DNA of 64,000 nt from Flavobacterium denitrificans DSM 15936 (GTDB lineage: Bacteria; Bacteroidota; Bacteroidia; Flavobacteriales; Flavobacteriaceae), in the NCBI RefSeq assembly GCF_000425445.1, contig NZ_KE384377.1:924070-988069 (forward strand), in the 5' to 3' direction. Each line of letters starts with the position of its first letter. The stretch's first letter is position 1. The notes under the pieces are model-generated. The model ran no database searches. It was not told the origin of the DNA and saw only the letters and a list, made by a program, of their open reading frames with translations. Both the position numbers and the translations under genes were made by a program. Shown in pieces: positions 9,067 to 20,681 of this stretch.

Positions 9067-9108
9067 CTACCAAATTACTACTTTTTCGTAGGATTAAGTA
9101 TCGTTAAG
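9067..9108 (+). promoter_or_regulatory. candidate activator element upstream of GH97
   Basis: CTACCAAATTACTACTTTTT (9067-9086) matches 16 of 20 bases of 12154-12173 upstream of susC. The similarity continues weakly downstream (AGG, TTAA, GTTAA in the same order). It lies about 90 bp upstream of the GH97 -33 box. Shared only by these two sus promoters as far as I can see; a SusR-like binding site is the natural guess. Confidence 0.4.
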
Positions 9109-9116
9109 TTATTTAA

Positions 9117-11366
<2,250 letters not shown>

Positions 11367-11441
11367 AGACTAATGACTTTGGAAATTAATTTTACCTATT
11401 TAATTGTTTAAATAAAATCAAAGCTGTTTTATTATCCCTAA

Positions 11442-11471
11442 ACCCCTCAAAGCAATTTGAGGGGTTTTTAT
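11442..11471 (+). terminator. terminator after the GH97 gene
   Basis: Stem CCCCTCAAA (11443-11451), loop GCAA, TTTGAGGGG (to 11464), then TTTTTA. A strong intrinsic terminator, so GH97 and susC are separate transcription units. Confidence 0.9.
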
Positions 11472-11639
11472 CTTCATTGTGCAAACAGTCCTATTCATAT
11501 TCTTTTTACTTCAACTCGGAAAATTTCAATTCCAAGATGCATCCCCATAAGTGCTTCCTAGAATGCTTTCTTTCAGTTGAGCCTCCAACGATTATGGTGC
11601 TGAATATTCCTATAAGTTTAGTCTCCTTCAAGTTTTTAA

Positions 11640-12010
11640 TGATAGATGGCTTTTTAGCCATCAGCATTCAAAAGCGGATCATATTCACAATTAAAAGATA
11701 TATTCGGTATATCAGCCTCAAAAGATCCCGCCATTTCGGCAAGGATGCTACTCTGAAAATTCAATTTCTGATCTGTAATTGCGTATTTAGGCTGATAACT
11801 TAAAGTTTCTCCTTCCTGTTTTGTGACTTTTTTTTTTGGAGATTCCTAGCAAGAAAAAACTATTGAAACAAACCTTTGGCGGTGGGCAGAATTAAAAATC
11901 TTCCTGCATATTCTGCATTATCAACACTTAAGGATCAAATCAGAAAATCTTCTACAAAATATATTAGATTTTGTGCCTTCAGGATTATTGAGAGAGATCA
12001 AACCAATTAG
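11640..12010 (-). pseudogene. decayed gene remnant, family unknown
   Basis: Reading the minus strand gives protein-like pieces in order but in shifting frames: NNPEGTKSNIFCRRFSDLIL, then VDNAEYAGRFLILPTAKGLF, then EGETLSYQPKYAITDQKL, then SSILAEMAGSFEADIPNISF ending LLNADG and a stop. They look like one gene broken by frameshifts and stops. I do not recognise the family. It fills most of the 1-kb gap between GH97 and susC. The evidence is only that these strings look coding. Confidence 0.35.
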
Positions 12011-12116
12011 TTTTTTTAAGGCATTTTAATTTAAAATATTTCGATTGAAGCGCAGAGCATTAAAGAATTAACAATTTTTACTAGCGTAATAAATCTAATG
12101 TTAAACTAACTTTTTT

Positions 12117-12131
12117 GCAAATGCGATTTGC
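12117..12131. promoter_or_regulatory. palindrome upstream of susC
   Basis: Perfect inverted repeat GCAAAT-GCG-ATTTGC, about 165 bp upstream of the susC -7 box. Size and symmetry suit a dimeric regulator, but nothing else supports this. Confidence 0.3.
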
Positions 12132-12153
12132 CTAGCTCAAATCTGATTTTTTA

Positions 12154-12198
12154 CTACATAGGTACTACTTTTTACAGGTGTTAAATGGTGTTAATTGT
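12154..12198 (+). promoter_or_regulatory. candidate activator element upstream of susC
   Basis: CTACATAGGTACTACTTTTT (12154-12173) holds two CTAC half-sites 10 bp apart and matches the element upstream of GH97 at 9067-9086. The downstream stretch also keeps AGG, TTAA and GTTAA in the same order. It lies ~80 bp upstream of the probable promoter. Confidence 0.4.
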
Positions 12199-12282
12199 TT
12201 GTTTTTAAGGTGTTTGCGTGTATGTAACAACTCGTTTAGCTACATTTTTTTTATTGTCAAAATTAAGACTTTAAACGCTTCA

Positions 12283-12290
12283 TAATTTTG
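12283..12290 (+). promoter_or_regulatory. susC operon -7 box
   Basis: TAATTTTG fits TANNTTTG. The nearest upstream TTG (12254-12256) gives a 26-bp spacer, longer than usual, which would fit an activator-dependent promoter. The leader to the susC ATG is about 85 nt. Confidence 0.5.
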
Positions 12291-12380
12291 TGTCAGCGAA
12301 ATCGAAATAATCTCTCCTTAGATCATAGCGATTTTGCAAAAACAGTATTACTAACAACCAAACTTATTTAAACCAAACTT

Positions 12381-15359
12381 ATGAAAACAATTTACAGAAA
12401 GTTGTTATTTTTATTCCTATTGGTGCCTTTTACAGTATTAGCCCAGAACACGTTAAGCGGTACTGTTGCTGACAAAAGGACGGGTCAGCCAATACCGGGA
12501 GTAAATTTAAATGTACAAGGTGCTCCAAACGGTGCATCTACGGGATTTGACGGTAATTTCCAACTGTCAAATGTTAGAAGCGGAAACAAAATTGTTGTTT
12601 CTTTCATTGGATACAAAACCCAGACCATTGATTACACAGGACAAAAAACATTAAATGTTTTTTTAGAAGAAGATGCAAACCAGCTCAAAGAAGTTCTAGT
12701 TCAGGTAGGTTACGGAACTGTTAAGAAAAAAGATGCAACAGGTTCTGTTTCACAAATTGCAGCAAAAGACTTTAATAAAGGGATTAACGTTACTTCTGAG
12801 AGTTTAATTAAGGGCCGTATTTCAGGCGTGAATATAACAGGCGGAGGAGCGCCTGGAGCAAAAGCGGACATTAGAATTAGAGGAGGCTCATCGTTAAATG
12901 CTTCAAACGAACCTTTAATTGTAATAGACGGACTTCCCACTAGTAATGCGGTACCTAACGGAGCTACAAGTATTTTGGCTACAATAGATCCTAATGATAT
13001 TGAGTCGTTTACAGTTTTAAAAGATGCATCTGCGGCTGCAATTTATGGATCTAGGGCTGCAAATGGTGTAATTGTAATTACAACAAAGAAAGGCTCTAAG
13101 GCTGGAATGAAGGTTTCATTCAATTCTCAAACCGGCGTGGATACTGTTGCTGATACAGTCGATGTATTGAGTGCTGATCAATTTCGGAATTTAGTAAATG
13201 AAAAAGGTTCAGCAGCTCAGAAGGCATTGTTAGGCACTGCCAATACAAATTGGCAAGATGAAATTTTTCATACTGTACTGACAACCAACAATAATGTATC
13301 CGCAAGCGGTGCACTATTTGGCAAGCTTCCTGTTAGGCTTTCTTTAGGCAACACAAACAACCCTGGAATATTAAAAAATACAAGCTTTGAGAGGACTACT
13401 GCTTCATTGACTATGAATCCTGTTTTATTTGATAACCATTTAAAAGTTGATATTAACGGTAATTTGTCTTTTGGTAAAAATAGATTTCAAAATCAAGGCG
13501 CTGTGATTGGCAATGCAATAGGATTTGATCCTACGCAGCCAGTATACCAGACGGGATCTCGTTATGGCGGATATTTCGAATGGTTAGAAGCAAATGGCAA
13601 TTTACCCTTATTGCCAGGAAGGAACCCTGTGGCTTTATTAGATCAGACGAACAACAGTTCAACCTCTACTAGAAAATGGGGAAATGTAAGGTTAGATTAT
13701 AATTTGCATTTCTTTGAAGATTTAAGGGCTGTGCTTGAATTGGGCATTGATAAATTTGATAGCAACGGATTTATAGATATAAGCACTGAAAGTGCCACTG
13801 GATATCAGCCTAATGTTTTTAGCTCAGGAAATTGGGTGAATAAAGGAGGAAATACGCATTATACGGACTCGCGCCAAAATAAAAACTTAAATGCCTATTT
13901 TAATTATAGCAAAGATTTAGGAAAGTTTAAAACTGATGTTACGGCAGGCTATAACTATCAAATGTTTCAAAGAGAAGGATTTACAACTAATAATATAAGA
14001 GTTCCCGGTACTGAGCCTGATGTTCAAACGGATCCAGATATTAATTTGCAGTCTTACTTTGGTCGTGTAAATCTAGGATATGATGGCAGGTATTTATTAA
14101 CATTGAATTATAGAAGAGACGGTACTTCGCGTTTTTCTGAAAAAAACAGATGGGGTAATTTTTCAGGCGCTGCTTTCGCATGGAACATTTCAAGTGAGTC
14201 GTTTTTGAAAGATAATAGTGCTTTATCAAATCTTAAATTACGATTAGGGTACGGTGAGACTGGACAGCAGGATATTAGTGCTTCGTACGATTATCTAAAA
14301 AGAGTGACTTTGGGCACGGTGAACTCTCAGTATATTTTTGGAAACACTATCTACAGGGTAGCAAGAACTGAAGGTTATAATCCAGACATTAAATGGGAAG
14401 AATTAGCTGAAGCCAATATAGGTTTAGATTATGGATTATTCAATAATAGAATAACAGGATCCATCAACTATTTTAATAAAAAGTCAAATGATCTTTTAGC
14501 TTTTATTGCTTATCCTGATGGCGCGAATATGAGAAATCAGGGTTTTTCTAACGTAGGCAGCGTAAAGACAGATGGTGTTGAATTTAGCATCGAATCAGAC
14601 ATTATAAAAAATGATAATTTAAACTGGAATTTAGCTTTTAATGCAACTTATATTAAACAGGAAATAACCAATTTAGGCTTTACTGTTCCGGGTTTTCAAG
14701 GATATACCACTGGAGGTATTGCAGGTGGTAATGGTAATCAGATACAAATTAACTCTGTAGGATTTGCTCCCAATACCTTTTATGTTTATGAGCAGCTATA
14801 TGATGCAAATAAAAGACCGATCCAAGGAGCTTACGCAGATAGAAATAAAGACGGGCAAATTAACACCGAGGACCGTTACAGGCTTCACAAAGCGGCACCG
14901 GATTATACGTTTGGCTTTGTCAGCACATTGAATTACAAAAATTTTGATTTTACAATGAATTGGAGAGCTAGTTTAGGAAATTATGTTTTTGACAATATAA
15001 GCTCTGATAAAGGATACCTGCAGGCAGGCTTAAGAAGAGAAACTGATTTGGCCAATGTTACTATAGATTATTATAACACGGGTTTTGATGCTGAAACTAA
15101 TTCAAATGGAACCCAACGCAACTATTCTGATTATTTCATAAAAGATGCATCTTTCATAAAATTAGATAACCTGACAATAGGCTATGCATTAGGGAAAAAG
15201 ATATTAAAGTCTGCCGCATTGAGATTTTCTGCAGGAGTTCAAAATGTTTTGACTTTCACAAAATACGACGGTTTGGATCCTGAACAGTTTAATGGCATTG
15301 ATGGTAATGTTTATCCAAGAGCCAGAACTTACTTCTTTGGAGTTAATGCCAATTTGTAA
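12381..15359 (+). CDS. susC: SusC/RagA-family TonB-dependent outer-membrane importer
   Basis: 992 residues. Signal peptide (cleavage near VLAQN), carboxypeptidase-D-like regulatory domain (~23-105, GTVADKRTGQPIPGVNLNVQ), plug domain (~115-230, containing IRIRGGSSLNASNEPLIVID and the SusC-typical DASAAAIYGSRAANGVIVIT), then a 22-stranded barrel ending in aromatic FFGVNANL. With SusD it forms the pedal-bin complex that imports oligosaccharides using TonB energy. The susD gene starts 35 bp downstream. The maltodextrin substrate is inferred from the GH97/GH13/SusR neighbours. Confidence 0.95.
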   Translation: MKTIYRKLLFLFLLVPFTVLAQNTLSGTVADKRTGQPIPGVNLNVQGAPNGASTGFDGNFQLSNVRSGNKIVVSFIGYKTQTIDYTGQKTLNVFLEEDANQLKEVLVQVGYGTVKKKDATGSVSQIAAKDFNKGINVTSESLIKGRISGVNITGGGAPGAKADIRIRGGSSLNASNEPLIVIDGLPTSNAVPNGATSILATIDPNDIESFTVLKDASAAAIYGSRAANGVIVITTKKGSKAGMKVSFNSQTGVDTVADTVDVLSADQFRNLVNEKGSAAQKALLGTANTNWQDEIFHTVLTTNNNVSASGALFGKLPVRLSLGNTNNPGILKNTSFERTTASLTMNPVLFDNHLKVDINGNLSFGKNRFQNQGAVIGNAIGFDPTQPVYQTGSRYGGYFEWLEANGNLPLLPGRNPVALLDQTNNSSTSTRKWGNVRLDYNLHFFEDLRAVLELGIDKFDSNGFIDISTESATGYQPNVFSSGNWVNKGGNTHYTDSRQNKNLNAYFNYSKDLGKFKTDVTAGYNYQMFQREGFTTNNIRVPGTEPDVQTDPDINLQSYFGRVNLGYDGRYLLTLNYRRDGTSRFSEKNRWGNFSGAAFAWNISSESFLKDNSALSNLKLRLGYGETGQQDISASYDYLKRVTLGTVNSQYIFGNTIYRVARTEGYNPDIKWEELAEANIGLDYGLFNNRITGSINYFNKKSNDLLAFIAYPDGANMRNQGFSNVGSVKTDGVEFSIESDIIKNDNLNWNLAFNATYIKQEITNLGFTVPGFQGYTTGGIAGGNGNQIQINSVGFAPNTFYVYEQLYDANKRPIQGAYADRNKDGQINTEDRYRLHKAAPDYTFGFVSTLNYKNFDFTMNWRASLGNYVFDNISSDKGYLQAGLRRETDLANVTIDYYNTGFDAETNSNGTQRNYSDYFIKDASFIKLDNLTIGYALGKKILKSAALRFSAGVQNVLTFTKYDGLDPEQFNGIDGNVYPRARTYFFGVNANL

Positions 15360-15394
15360 TAGTACATTCATGAACAAATTTTAAAAAAATAAAA

Positions 15395-17002
15395 ATGAAA
15401 ATATCATTTAAATATATAGCTTATTTTCTTCTATTCATTTTTGGATTAAATATGGTGCTTACTTCGTGTACAAGCGACCTAGAAGTGACCCCAAAAGACG
15501 ATGATGAATTTTTATCAGATTCCTTTTTTAAAGACCCCTCATCCTATAAACAAGGATTGGCTAAGCTGTATGCAGGTTTATATGTCGGAGGAAATGATGG
15601 TGATGGAATTGCTGATATTGCTGGAATTGGAGGAGATTTTAGCAGCTATTTGAGGTTATTGTTTGCAATGCAAGAGTTTACAACGGACGAAGCTATTGTA
15701 TCGTGGGGAGATGATGGTCTGCCAGCATTAAATTTTCAGACGTGGAGCACCAATAATCAATTCTTATATGGATTGTATTCCAGAGCTTTTTACCATATTA
15801 GTATTGCTAATGAATTTTTAAGGCAAACCACAGATGAAAAATTAGCAGAAAGAGGTGTTGATGCCAGCCTGAAAAGTGAAATTACCACCTTTAGGGCAGA
15901 GGCCCGCTTCTTAAGAGCATTTTCATACTATAATTTGATGGATCTCTTTGGTAATGTGCCTATTATCACGGAGAAGGACCCAGTTGGTTTTTTCTATCCC
16001 GAACAAAAAGCAAGAGCAGAAGTTTTTGCATTCATTGAATCCGAATTGAAAGATTTAGACAAAAGCCTTGCCGCTTCAAGAGCAAATGAATACGGAAGAA
16101 TAGATAAAACAGCTGCTAAATTTTTATTGGCGCAAATTTATCTTAATGCAAAAGTATATAGCGGAACGGCAAAGAATGATGAGGCAATAGCGGCCTGCAA
16201 TGATGTTATTAATTCAGCTTACAGTTTTGCAGATGTGCCATACCGATATTTATTTGCAGCTGACAATAATGTCAATGGAGCGCAAAATGAATTTATTTTC
16301 CCGGTGATCAATGACGGTAATGCTATTAGAGCTACAGGCGGAGGTATGAGCTTCATTTTGCACGCTTCTATAGGAGGAACAATGGATGCCGCGACCCAAG
16401 GGATGGATGGGGGCTGGTCAGGCATCAGAACAAGAAAAGAATTTGTTCAATTGTTTCCCGATGAAAATGCTACTGGAGATGTCAGAGGCACTTTCTATAC
16501 CAATGGACAAACCTTAGATATTGCTAACGTAGGTGCTTTTTCAAACGGTTACGCAGTTACCAAGTACACTAATGTAAATTCTGATGGAAGCGCAGCGCAA
16601 AGAAATGATATTCCAGATACAGATTTTCCGATGTTTAGATTATCAGATGCATATTTAATGTATGCTGAAGCAACTTTAAGAGGTGCATCAAACGGCAATA
16701 TCGAAACAGCTTTAGGTTACGTGAATAAAATCAGAAAAAGAGCTAATGCAACTAGTATTTCAACTTCCGATTTAACATTAGATTTTATTCTTGCGGAAAG
16801 GGCAAGAGAATTGTTTTGGGAATGCCACAGGCGAACTGATTTAATTCGATTTGACAAATTTACCGGTTCAAGTAAACTATGGCAATGGAAGGGAGGCATT
16901 CAAAATGGGACTTCTACACAATCCTACAGAGATATTATGCCAATTCCCAGCACAACCATTCAAGCTAACCCGACTTTAAAACAAAACCCTGGATATAACT
17001 AA
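15395..17002 (+). CDS. susD: SusD/RagB-family glycan-binding lipoprotein
   Basis: 535 residues. Lipoprotein signal with Cys in VLTSCTSDLEV (~residue 25), placing it on the cell surface as the lid of SusC. It has the SusD helical/TPR core: ITTFRAEARFLRAFSYYNLM and FGNVPIITE (~165-200), YGRIDKTAAKFLLAQIYLNA, and the C-terminal RARELFWECHRRTDLIRFDK with PIPSTTIQANPTLKQNPGY, all typical of the family. It sits 35 bp after susC and 18 bp before the SusE-like gene, so it is the middle gene of an operon. Confidence 0.95.
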   Translation: MKISFKYIAYFLLFIFGLNMVLTSCTSDLEVTPKDDDEFLSDSFFKDPSSYKQGLAKLYAGLYVGGNDGDGIADIAGIGGDFSSYLRLLFAMQEFTTDEAIVSWGDDGLPALNFQTWSTNNQFLYGLYSRAFYHISIANEFLRQTTDEKLAERGVDASLKSEITTFRAEARFLRAFSYYNLMDLFGNVPIITEKDPVGFFYPEQKARAEVFAFIESELKDLDKSLAASRANEYGRIDKTAAKFLLAQIYLNAKVYSGTAKNDEAIAACNDVINSAYSFADVPYRYLFAADNNVNGAQNEFIFPVINDGNAIRATGGGMSFILHASIGGTMDAATQGMDGGWSGIRTRKEFVQLFPDENATGDVRGTFYTNGQTLDIANVGAFSNGYAVTKYTNVNSDGSAAQRNDIPDTDFPMFRLSDAYLMYAEATLRGASNGNIETALGYVNKIRKRANATSISTSDLTLDFILAERARELFWECHRRTDLIRFDKFTGSSKLWQWKGGIQNGTSTQSYRDIMPIPSTTIQANPTLKQNPGYN

Positions 17003-17020
17003 CATATAAAAGATAATAAA

Positions 17021-17788
17021 ATGAAAAATATATATAAAATTCTGGCTGCATTAATTGCCATATTAATAGTGTCATGTAATGCTGATGATGTTGAAAACAG
17101 ACCGGTAATCACTGAGGGGATTGCGCCAGTACTGCTCACTCCGCAATCTAATTTTAATATTGTGCTCGAAAATGCCAATGCTACAAGCTTAGCGACTACT
17201 TTTGTTTGGAATGAAGCACATTATGAGGGAACTGAAACAGTTATTAATTATACAATTGAAGTGGCAAAAGCTGGTACCGATTTTAAAAATCCTACTATAG
17301 CGAGTGTAACCACCGCTACATTTAAAAGCTTTACAGTTGAAGAATTAAATGCCGTCGCTTTAAATGCTGGGCTTACATCTTTTGTCGAAGGAAAGCTGGA
17401 TGTACGAATTAGATCTACAGTCGGTGCAGTTAACGCACTGCCGCAAACATCTAATTTTTACACTATCACCGTAACGCCATACCCTGCATGGCCAAACTGG
17501 GGCATAATTGGTAGCGCGACGGCAGCAACAACAGGTGGTGACGGTTGGACAGCCGATGCTGACTTAAATTATAATTCAGCTTCTAAAAAATATTCCATCA
17601 CGATGGATTTAGCCGCGGGGGAAATCAAATTTAGATTAGATGATGACTGGGCAACAAATTACGGCGATAATGGAAGTGATGGAACTTTAGATGCAGGCGG
17701 CACGAATATTCCAATTGTAACAACAGGAAACTATACTATTGTAGTTGACTTCACTGCAAAAACTTACACTGTTACAAAAAATTATTAA
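17021..17788 (+). CDS. susE: SusE-like surface starch-binding lipoprotein
   Basis: 255 residues. Lipoprotein signal (LIAILIVSCNADD, Cys ~19), an N-terminal SusE-type Ig-like domain (~33-140, including PVLLTPQSNFNIVLENANAT and TTFVWNEAHY), and one C-terminal carbohydrate-binding beta-sandwich (~155-255, WGIIGSATAATTGGDGWTAD through YTIVVDFTAKTYTV). Bacteroides SusE has two starch-binding modules and is about 390 residues, so this one appears to have one fewer. Third gene of the susCDE operon, followed by a terminator; no SusF or SusG follows. Confidence 0.88.
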   Translation: MKNIYKILAALIAILIVSCNADDVENRPVITEGIAPVLLTPQSNFNIVLENANATSLATTFVWNEAHYEGTETVINYTIEVAKAGTDFKNPTIASVTTATFKSFTVEELNAVALNAGLTSFVEGKLDVRIRSTVGAVNALPQTSNFYTITVTPYPAWPNWGIIGSATAATTGGDGWTADADLNYNSASKKYSITMDLAAGEIKFRLDDDWATNYGDNGSDGTLDAGGTNIPIVTTGNYTIVVDFTAKTYTVTKNY

Positions 17789-17803
17789 TTTTCCATTGTG
17801 ATA

Positions 17804-17832
17804 AAAGGCCATCTTAGGATGGCCTTTTTTTA
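17804..17832 (+). terminator. terminator of the susCDE operon
   Basis: Perfect 10-bp stem AAAGGCCATC (17804-17813), loop TTAG, GATGGCCTTT (17818-17827), then a T run. Confidence 0.9.
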
Positions 17833-18075
17833 ATAATGCTATCGGGACAAATCGAAATTACTGCCAATCAATAGTTTGTTCGTAGTTAGGTTATATTCTT
17901 TTTTTTTTTTTTGATAGTCCTCACTGCTGTAGCTACAATATTTTGAATCATAATGCTCACTTCTCGATCGGCTTCGCTGATTCTTTTTGTCATGTTATTT
18001 TCAGAATCAGGCAAGAAATTATTTTAACAATTTTTCTATTTCTTGATAGTAAATTTTATCAAGGGATAAGTGTAA
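17833..18075. other. gene-free stretch at the edge of a decayed region
   Basis: No intact gene lies between 17833 and 19506. This first part holds a run of T residues near 17900 and the 10-bp palindrome TGTAGCTACA (17928-17937). The remnants that follow are listed separately. A 55-codon reading frame at 18574-18741 starting MKNIVFETLPSS has no recognisable family and is not annotated. Confidence 0.6.
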
Positions 18076-18438
18076 TTATTCTTTAATTGCATATCCTTTC
18101 TTATAAAAATCTTTGCCTTTTAAAAAAATCTTTGAACAAACTTATATTGCTCTCTTTTTTGTATGCTAATGCTAAATAGTAATATGTTTCCGCTAAATAG
18201 TCATCTATTATAAGTTATTTTTTTTCTGCTTTCAATCCGCAGAATTTTATCGAAATCTTCGAGGTCAAAATTTGACTGTATGTCCTGTAAGTTTGAATTA
18301 AGAACAGATTTTATTTTATTGATCGGTGTCTTTTTTTGACTAATGTTCTAAAAGCGTGTATCATGGTTCTGTAATTTTCTTCTGTAAGGATAAACCGCAA
18401 AATTAGCAAATCACTAGACAGACTATCGATAACAATTG
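18076..18438 (-). pseudogene. decayed gene encoding a helical, TPR-like protein
   Basis: The minus strand gives ordered, protein-like fragments separated by two or three frameshifts: IDSLSSDLLILRFILTEENY, then MIHAFRTLVKKR, then LQDIQSNFDLEDFDKILRIE, then DDYLAETYYYLALAYKKESN, then KDFYKKGYAIKE and a stop at 18076. The YYYLALAYKK stretch resembles a TPR helix. Intact length and role unknown. It lies convergently downstream of the susCDE terminator. Confidence 0.5.
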
Positions 18439-18849
18439 TTTTAAAAAAAAGTTTTTATCGCCTGTTGAGAACCCTGATGAGCGATATAGATGTGATGCCT
18501 AAAATAGGAAGCAATGTAATGTTGTGGGATGACTTGTATGATTTAGGTACAGGTCCTAAGACATCCTTTTTCAATGAAAAACATTGTTTTTGAAACACTG
18601 CCTTCTTCCAGCAGTATGGTTCTGGCAGGAATCTCTATTGGAGCAAAAATCGGTATTAGAATACACCATCTGTCGGTATTGGTTTGTGTTTTTTCTGGCA
18701 TGGCTGCATCTTTACTTGACCGAAAAGGTTATATTATATAACTGATGTTGATTTTTACTAAATTTATTGAAAACAGAATGATTATCTGCAGGGTTAAATG
18801 TACTTGTAATCTTCTGAGGTGCTATACCCGTGAGCTGCAATAGTTATAT

Positions 18850-19430
18850 GGATGAGCTACTGACGTATTTGGACTATTGGTTTTCCGTACCCAAGGGTGG
18901 GCTTTCAAAAACTATGGCAAGGTTTATGTGCTTATGCATGGATGGTCAATAACTCGATTTATTATATATACAAAAAAATCAAGATGGATTTGTAAGAACC
19001 TCTTGTTTTTATTTTTAAAATTCTTGCCATCATGGCCGACATTTTCCGGTAGATCTGTGTTGTCATTTTATTTTTTTAATTATTTCTACTATTGTTTTTT
19101 GGAGGAAGGTTTGGACCAGTTATGCGGGTAACGCTTAAAATAGCTATCAGATAATCTGGCCGGTAAATTAATTAGTATCAGCAATGGTCAGCGGAATCTA
19201 ATTTGGGTGATCAGTATCGTCATTGTATTTAATGTTTTTTTAGGTTTAATATTGTTTTTCATGAGCTTTTCCAACTGTGCGTTCACAAAGGGATTTCCAC
19301 TGCACATTAGCAAAACGAACTGGCGAAGCAATCGAGGAATAGCTGGTGGCATAGATGGTTTTGCGTCAATTAGCGGTGCATTCTCATGTACCGCTATTTG
19401 TAAAGGCCGCATTTATGCAGTATGACTTCG
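18850..19430 (+). pseudogene. decayed MFS sugar(-phosphate) transporter remnant
   Basis: In several frames of the plus strand there are pieces like an organophosphate/hexose-phosphate antiporter of the major facilitator superfamily. These are a VFRTQGWAFKNYGKVYVLMH stretch (~18878), a hydrophobic FIFLIISTIVFW stretch (~19065) and, best, FLGLILFFMSFSNCAF then RGIAGGIDGFASISGAFSC (19237-19390), which fits the glycine-rich helix RGTA-GF-GYLGAA of that family. Frames shift between pieces and no long open frame exists. A sugar transporter would suit the sus neighbourhood. The identification rests on loose resemblance. Confidence 0.4.
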
Positions 19431-19506
19431 GTTAGATAATGTATGGTTTCTTGCAAAGCGGTGGCCTGCTATGAAATAGGGATTTTTAATTTGAATGCGT
19501 TTAACC

Positions 19507-20652
19507 TCAATACTTGTCTACCTCACCATATTTCTTTGCAATATCTCCATATTCCCGAATCTGTTTCCAATATTCCTCCATGTTTTTTGGCCTTGGCCTC
19601 CAATCAGGATCTGCTACATTTTCCTGGGCTTCATTCCAATTGCTCGCAGTTAAAAATTTCGGATCAATATCGCAACCAGAAAGTTTATTTATTGGTGCCA
19701 GAAATATATAGCCATCATAAAAATTTTCCAAAGTAAAGTCCTGATATCCCATTGAATAATAACTATTATCCTTAAGCTTTCCAAGTGGAGTATCAGCCAA
19801 ATCGAAACCAACTGGTGTATTATTGATTTTCTCCATTATAATTTCGATTTTTCCATCTGCCGGAGAAATCAAATTCGGTTTTGTATCAGGACGATTACTG
19901 AAAGGTTTATGCAATAAAACAGAATAAACTAATCGTGGATATTTAGCATAAAGCTGATTCCCAAAATAGCCATCTTCAAATCTTATAAAATCAGTACCCA
20001 AAAAATCATAAACTGGAAATTTATACTTTGTAAATGCATGGACATCTCCGGTGAGAATCAAAATTTTCTCTCTCTTAGTAACAATTTCTTTCTCTACAAT
20101 AGAGAATCGATATGTTTCAGTGTTTCCTTTGTAAAAAACTTTCTTCATTTTTTCAGAAGTTCGTTGTCCAGAAAAGGAAGACCAATCGTAACGATAGCTT
20201 AAATTTAAAATACGAAATTTTTTCGAAGATTTAGGAAGGGATCTATTAAATGACCATGCAGCCTCATACAAATCGGTATACCCCTTAAAAGCCCACCCTG
20301 AATTGTAGTTAAACATTAATTTTCGAGCTAAATCCTTGTTATATTCAGGAGCAGAAATTAAAGAATCTAATTGCGCTTGATTTTCACTTGCGCCAAATTC
20401 CATTCCTAAATTATATACTTTATTTTGATATAAAACAGGAATCAAACTCTTTACAAATTGAAGGTTTTCCTTAACCCGATGCTCTTCTGACAGAAGGATT
20501 ATATCCTTTTGAGCAAATTTTGAAGCAATATATTCCTCTGGCGTATTTTTGTTATTGGATAAATATTGGACTGATTTTTCAATCTCATCCGATTGCGAAA
20601 AGATACAAAGAGGAAAAAGAATCAGAAGTAAGAGTATATTTTTTTTAAACAT
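19507..20652 (-). CDS. exported ChaN/erythromycin-esterase-like protein
   Basis: 381 residues with a signal peptide (LLLLILFPLCIFSQ, ending ~20). The N-terminal half has the hallmark strand-helix-strand of the EreA/ChaN/TIKI superfamily: KDIILLSEEHRVKENLQF (Glu-Glu-His) and VYNLGMEFGASENQAQLDSL. A later ILILTGDVHAFTKY carries another His. Members bind haem or hydrolyse esters; which applies here cannot be told. Last gene of the minus-strand operon after DUF5916 (29-bp gap), so a role at the cell envelope linked to the sus locus is possible. It differs from the truncated relative at 2306-2839. Confidence 0.75.
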   Translation of the reverse strand: MFKKNILLLLILFPLCIFSQSDEIEKSVQYLSNNKNTPEEYIASKFAQKDIILLSEEHRVKENLQFVKSLIPVLYQNKVYNLGMEFGASENQAQLDSLISAPEYNKDLARKLMFNYNSGWAFKGYTDLYEAAWSFNRSLPKSSKKFRILNLSYRYDWSSFSGQRTSEKMKKVFYKGNTETYRFSIVEKEIVTKREKILILTGDVHAFTKYKFPVYDFLGTDFIRFEDGYFGNQLYAKYPRLVYSVLLHKPFSNRPDTKPNLISPADGKIEIIMEKINNTPVGFDLADTPLGKLKDNSYYSMGYQDFTLENFYDGYIFLAPINKLSGCDIDPKFLTASNWNEAQENVADPDWRPRPKNMEEYWKQIREYGDIAKKYGEVDKY

Positions 20653-20681
20653 TTTTTATTTTTTAGAGATTAGTTTTTTCT

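Noticed and set aside
11477-11803. 108-codon plus-strand frame after the GH97 terminator.
   Set aside because: No promoter, odd composition, and the opposite strand reads more like a gene remnant.
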